9,225 nt of DNA from Gammaproteobacteria bacterium UBA4475 (GTDB taxonomy: Bacteria > Pseudomonadota > Gammaproteobacteria > Pseudomonadales > Azotimanducaceae), in the NCBI GenBank assembly GCA_002389265.1, contig DGOD01000157.1, positions 1 to 9,225 on the forward strand, in the 5' to 3' direction. Below the pieces are notes generated by a model that did no database searches, was not told where the DNA came from, and worked only from the letters and a program-made list of their open reading frames with translations. A program made the translations under genes and the position numbers. Positions 6,864-9,225 of this stretch are shown here, one piece after another. The stretch's first letter is position 1. Each line of letters opens with the position of its first letter.

Positions 6864-7610
6864 CTAGGAGCGTGTGAATATTGGCTCGCGCTTTTCACGA
6901 AACGCCTTGACGGCTTCTTGGTGGTCATTGCTGTTGCGCAGGCTAGGCAGTTCTTGTTTTTCCAGTTCACGCATGGCTGTCGGATCCAAATCCATAGCGC
7001 GAGAGGCTACCCGTTTGGTGGCTTCTACCGATAGTGGTGCACGAGACGCGATACGCGTCGCCAAGTTTTTTGCGGCTATTAGTAATGCTGCCGGTGGCTC
7101 GGTCTGGGTGGTCACGCCGAAGCGTTCTACTGCCAGCGCATCAAAAGCTGAGCCAGTTAGCAACATGGCCTTGGCTCGAGCAACACCGATGAGGCGTGGC
7201 AGTCGATAGGCTGAAGCCATTAATCCCATGTTCACGCCGGCGCAGACAAATCGAGCGTCAGCCGAGGCAATGCGTATATCGCAACACAGTGCCAGCTCAA
7301 AGCCGCCGCCGATGCACCAGCCGTTGATGGCGGCAATAACGGGGACCGGCGAAGACTCAACTGCCGTCAGCAGGCGACCAAAGGCTGAGAGCGCTTCACC
7401 GCCTTTGGCCTTCAGGTCAGCGCCGGCGCAGAAGGAATTGCCTGACCCCGTGAGGATGATTGCGCGCGCGCTGGAAGCATCGTTGATCGCCTGAAACTCT
7501 TCGAGGAGTTTGCCCAGCATCGCCGCATCCATGGCATTCGCTGGGGGGTTGTCAATGGTCAGTAAGCTGACGTGATGACCGATTTTTTCGACATGTATTG
7601 TACCCGGCAT
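6864..7610 (-). CDS. enoyl-CoA hydratase/isomerase (crotonase) family protein
   Basis: Crotonase-fold enzyme of 248 residues acting on a CoA thioester, in fatty-acid or related acyl-CoA breakdown. Family marks: NPPANAMD at 21-28, the oxyanion-hole segment FCAGADLK at 60-67, the second oxyanion segment around INGWCIGGGFEL at 95-106, and the C-terminal FREKREPIF. Aligned by eye with rat mitochondrial enoyl-CoA hydratase, the catalytic Glu of GGGCEL is kept (E105), but the second catalytic Glu (in the PEI motif) is Gly125 (FVCAGVNMG). A classical hydratase normally needs both, so isomerase or another crotonase reaction is possible and the substrate should be left open. ATG at 7610 is preceded by GAGG with 7 bases of spacing; the TTG two codons upstream is less likely. 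It is convergent with the MFS gene and 345 bases downstream of the TonB receptor gene, behind a terminator, so it is probably transcribed alone. Confidence 0.87.
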   Translation of the reverse strand: MPGTIHVEKIGHHVSLLTIDNPPANAMDAAMLGKLLEEFQAINDASSARAIILTGSGNSFCAGADLKAKGGEALSAFGRLLTAVESSPVPVIAAINGWCIGGGFELALCCDIRIASADARFVCAGVNMGLMASAYRLPRLIGVARAKAMLLTGSAFDALAVERFGVTTQTEPPAALLIAAKNLATRIASRAPLSVEATKRVASRAMDLDPTAMRELEKQELPSLRNSNDHQEAVKAFREKREPIFTRS

Positions 7611-7644
7611 TGTCAATCCTCAGCTGCGCTGCAAATGATCTTTT

Positions 7645-7674
7645 TGATGTCGGCGCTGTTAGCAATCGACATCA
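7645..7674. promoter_or_regulatory. 8-bp inverted repeat, candidate operator upstream of the crotonase gene
   Basis: TGATGTCG (7645-7652) and CGACATCA (7667-7674) are perfect inverted copies separated by 14 bases. The element lies 35-64 bases upstream of the crotonase ATG, where a repressor operator or a leader hairpin would be expected. A second, smaller dyad (AGCAA 7661-7665 with TTGCT 7678-7682) overlaps it. TetR- or GntR-type regulators often control acyl-CoA genes, but no regulator gene is visible, so this is inference. Confidence 0.4.
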
Positions 7675-7901
7675 TTGTTGCTGCTCCAAACTACAGCCGC
7701 AGGTTCAAAAAGTAAACTGTCTGTCGGCAACTGTGCGAGTGAGCGCCTTGAGTGACAGCGCAAGGTGTGATGAGTCGGGCGGTAGCCTGGTTTAAGTCGA
7801 AAGATCCAGACGGCTTGATGAAAGCGATCCAGATGTTTGCTGGGGGGCTGCGATCAATGGTGTTATCGATAGTATTTCTGAAGCTTTCTGACGAGGGAAA
7901 T

Positions 7902-7946
7902 GCAGTGCAAAAAAACCCGCGGATCGCCGCGGGTCTTTTGCACTGC
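7902..7946 (-). terminator. intrinsic terminator of the TonB-receptor gene
   Basis: An 8-bp GC-rich stem (ACCCGCGG 7915-7922 with CCGCGGGT 7927-7934, loop ATCG) is followed on the minus strand by a run of seven T, giving a textbook Rho-independent terminator ten bases after the receptor stop. The flanks also pair: GCAGTGCAAAA (7902-7912) with TTTTGCACTGC (7936-7946), so the whole element can form a longer stem with a small internal bulge. Confidence 0.9.
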
Positions 7947-7955
7947 TATTGTCGG

Positions 7956-9225
7956 TTACTCGCCGAAGCTGTATCGCAGTGATGCACCATAAATCCTTGG
8001 CTCAGTCAGAAAATAATTTCTGTAGAAGCCAGAGGTATCCGATGTCAGGTACTTGCCGGTGACATTGTCGTCGTTGAGCACGTTGCGGACCCACAAACGA
8101 CCTTGCCAGTGACCATCAGTACTTTCATAGATGATTGAGGCATTGTGCTGGTCCCAAGCGTCGATTTTGTCACCGATGGTGTTGAACTCACGAGCATACT
8201 GGTCGTCGCGCCAGGAGTAATCCCAGCGAAAGATTACGGATCCTTGCAGCGCGTCCACAAGTACCGTGTAGGCCACACCTAAGTGAATGTTGTTTTTGGG
8301 TGCATTGGGTAACTGGTTGCCATCGAGGTTCGTGTTCAGACCATCTGAAACTTCAACCCCGGCACCCTCCAGGAAGATCCGAGACATATATGTAGGAATA
8401 TGATCCACGCCTGTAATATCTGTGTAGACCGTTCCCGGCAACACATCAGGGCAGGTCGTCCCAGCATTTGGGTTCAAATCGCTGTTCGCTGCACAGGAGC
8501 TATTGTAGGCCGCTTGAACGATTGCGTCGGTGATATCAGATGTTTTTGCGATGTAGTTCACGGCGGTTGCTGAACCGGGATCGATATTCTTTAACGTAAT
8601 GTAGTCGGGGTTGTTGGCTGTTCGGTTCACAGGGTCCAGAGACACCGAGCCGTCGACGGTGGCATCGAGGTAGGCATAAGACGCATCGATGGACACAGCG
8701 GGTGCCCACTCTGGCTGCCAGAAGACCTCAAGCTCAAGACCTTGAATATTCGCATCGATATTGTCGTTGATGGAGTTATTGTTGCGAATCCGCGTGGTTT
8801 GAAGGCCTTCATACTGGTAGGTAAAGGCAGCGCCGTTGACCACCAGCGTGCCATCCATCAGCGTATTCTTCATGCCGACCTCGAAGGCATCGACCTTCTC
8901 TGAATCAAAGATGTACTTCACAGTTTCGGTCGCAAGTGTCGCGTTCTGCGGTGGATTGAATCCGCCAGGCTTGTAACCACGAGTAAAGAAGGCATAGGCC
9001 ATCACGTCATCGTTGATCTGCCAGTCGAGACCGATACGTCCAGTTGTCGACTTGAAATCCGTCGCGCTGGGGCTGCCGGTTAGGACCCGCTGTTCATTAA
9101 AAGCAGGTACCAGGGGCACAGCTTGGGCAATCGCAAGACGTTCGGCGCTCGCAGGAGCGGTGGCTTCGGCCGCTGTGATGTCCTCGGCAGATGAGTAAAG
9201 CTTGTCTAAATCCGAGGCGGGCAAG
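7956..9225 (-). CDS. TonB-dependent outer-membrane receptor, C-terminal part (5' end outside window)
   Basis: Outer-membrane beta-barrel receptor that imports a large or scarce ligand (iron chelate, cobalamin, sugar or other) using energy from TonB-ExbBD. Only the last 423 or so residues are in the window; the frame is open to the right edge, so the signal peptide, TonB box and plug domain are missing here and no true start is visible. Evidence for the barrel: alternating amphipathic strands, GRIGLDWQINDDVMAYAFF followed by the well-known TRGYKPGGFN segment (near visible residues 81-90), FEVGMKNTLMDGTLVVNGAAF, and the C-terminal strand YGASLRYSFGE with an aromatic residue close to the end. 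A long loop with two cysteines 14 positions apart (near 244 and 258 of the visible part) may carry a disulfide on the cell surface. The sequence resembles the many receptors of aquatic gamma- and alphaproteobacteria whose ligand is not known; the ligand cannot be assigned. A strong terminator follows directly. Confidence 0.9.
   Translation of the reverse strand, partial: LPASDLDKLYSSAEDITAAEATAPASAERLAIAQAVPLVPAFNEQRVLTGSPSATDFKSTTGRIGLDWQINDDVMAYAFFTRGYKPGGFNPPQNATLATETVKYIFDSEKVDAFEVGMKNTLMDGTLVVNGAAFTYQYEGLQTTRIRNNNSINDNIDANIQGLELEVFWQPEWAPAVSIDASYAYLDATVDGSVSLDPVNRTANNPDYITLKNIDPGSATAVNYIAKTSDITDAIVQAAYNSSCAANSDLNPNAGTTCPDVLPGTVYTDITGVDHIPTYMSRIFLEGAGVEVSDGLNTNLDGNQLPNAPKNNIHLGVAYTVLVDALQGSVIFRWDYSWRDDQYAREFNTIGDKIDAWDQHNASIIYESTDGHWQGRLWVRNVLNDDNVTGKYLTSDTSGFYRNYFLTEPRIYGASLRYSFGE

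Larger units (their letters stand above)
7611..7955. other. intergenic region between crotonase and TonB-receptor genes
   Basis: About 345 bases with no supportable gene. It holds the crotonase ribosome-binding site, an inverted repeat at 7645-7674 and the receptor's terminator at 7902-7946. The stretch between about 7680 and 7900 shows nothing I can name. A plus-strand frame from a GTG at 7752 runs through the terminator into the antisense of the receptor and is not credible. Confidence 0.6.

Noticed and set aside
7752..7982. 76-residue plus-strand frame starting with GTG in the gap before the TonB receptor
   Set aside because: It runs through the terminator hairpin and into the antisense of the receptor's end, lacks a clear ribosome site and resembles no family I know.

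Overview
The window is ordinary chromosomal DNA from a Gram-negative bacterium, most likely a free-living (perhaps marine) gammaproteobacterium. This rests on a TonB-dependent outer-membrane receptor, a lipoprotein-type cyclophilin, Shine-Dalgarno-led starts, moderate G+C and the general look of the proteins. It is inference, because no rRNA or other phylogenetic marker is present. I see no tRNA, rRNA, insertion sequence, phage gene, CRISPR array or toxin-antitoxin gene.

Layout, left to right. (1) 98-2811, plus strand: a tight two-gene operon encoding the TldD/TldE (PmbA) zinc metalloprotease pair, with stop and start overlapping by one base. (2) 2854-3555, minus strand: a lipoprotein cyclophilin-type peptidyl-prolyl isomerase, convergent with tldE. 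(3) 3811-4905, plus strand: a SAM-dependent methyltransferase with an N-terminal winged-helix region, divergent from the isomerase. (4) 4960-5331, minus strand: a small zinc-binding GFA/CENP-V family protein, convergent with the methyltransferase. (5) 5511-6773, plus strand: an MFS transporter, divergent from the GFA gene. (6) 6864-7610, minus strand: an enoyl-CoA hydratase/isomerase (crotonase) family enzyme, convergent with the transporter. (7) 7956 to the right edge, minus strand: the C-terminal part of a TonB-dependent receptor, whose N-terminal plug lies outside the window and whose transcript ends at a strong intrinsic terminator.

Apart from tldDE the genes alternate in strand and look like separate transcription units, so they do not form one evident pathway. 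The TldD/TldE proteins would act together as a heteromeric peptidase in the cytoplasm, the cyclophilin in the periplasm, the MFS protein in the inner membrane and the TonB receptor in the outer membrane.

I did not find a convincing new system. The items most worth a second look are the adjacent tldD-tldE pair (a possible peptide-maturation protease without a visible substrate), the crotonase lacking one of the two catalytic glutamates, an 8-bp inverted repeat upstream of that crotonase, and a small dyad over the probable methyltransferase promoter.
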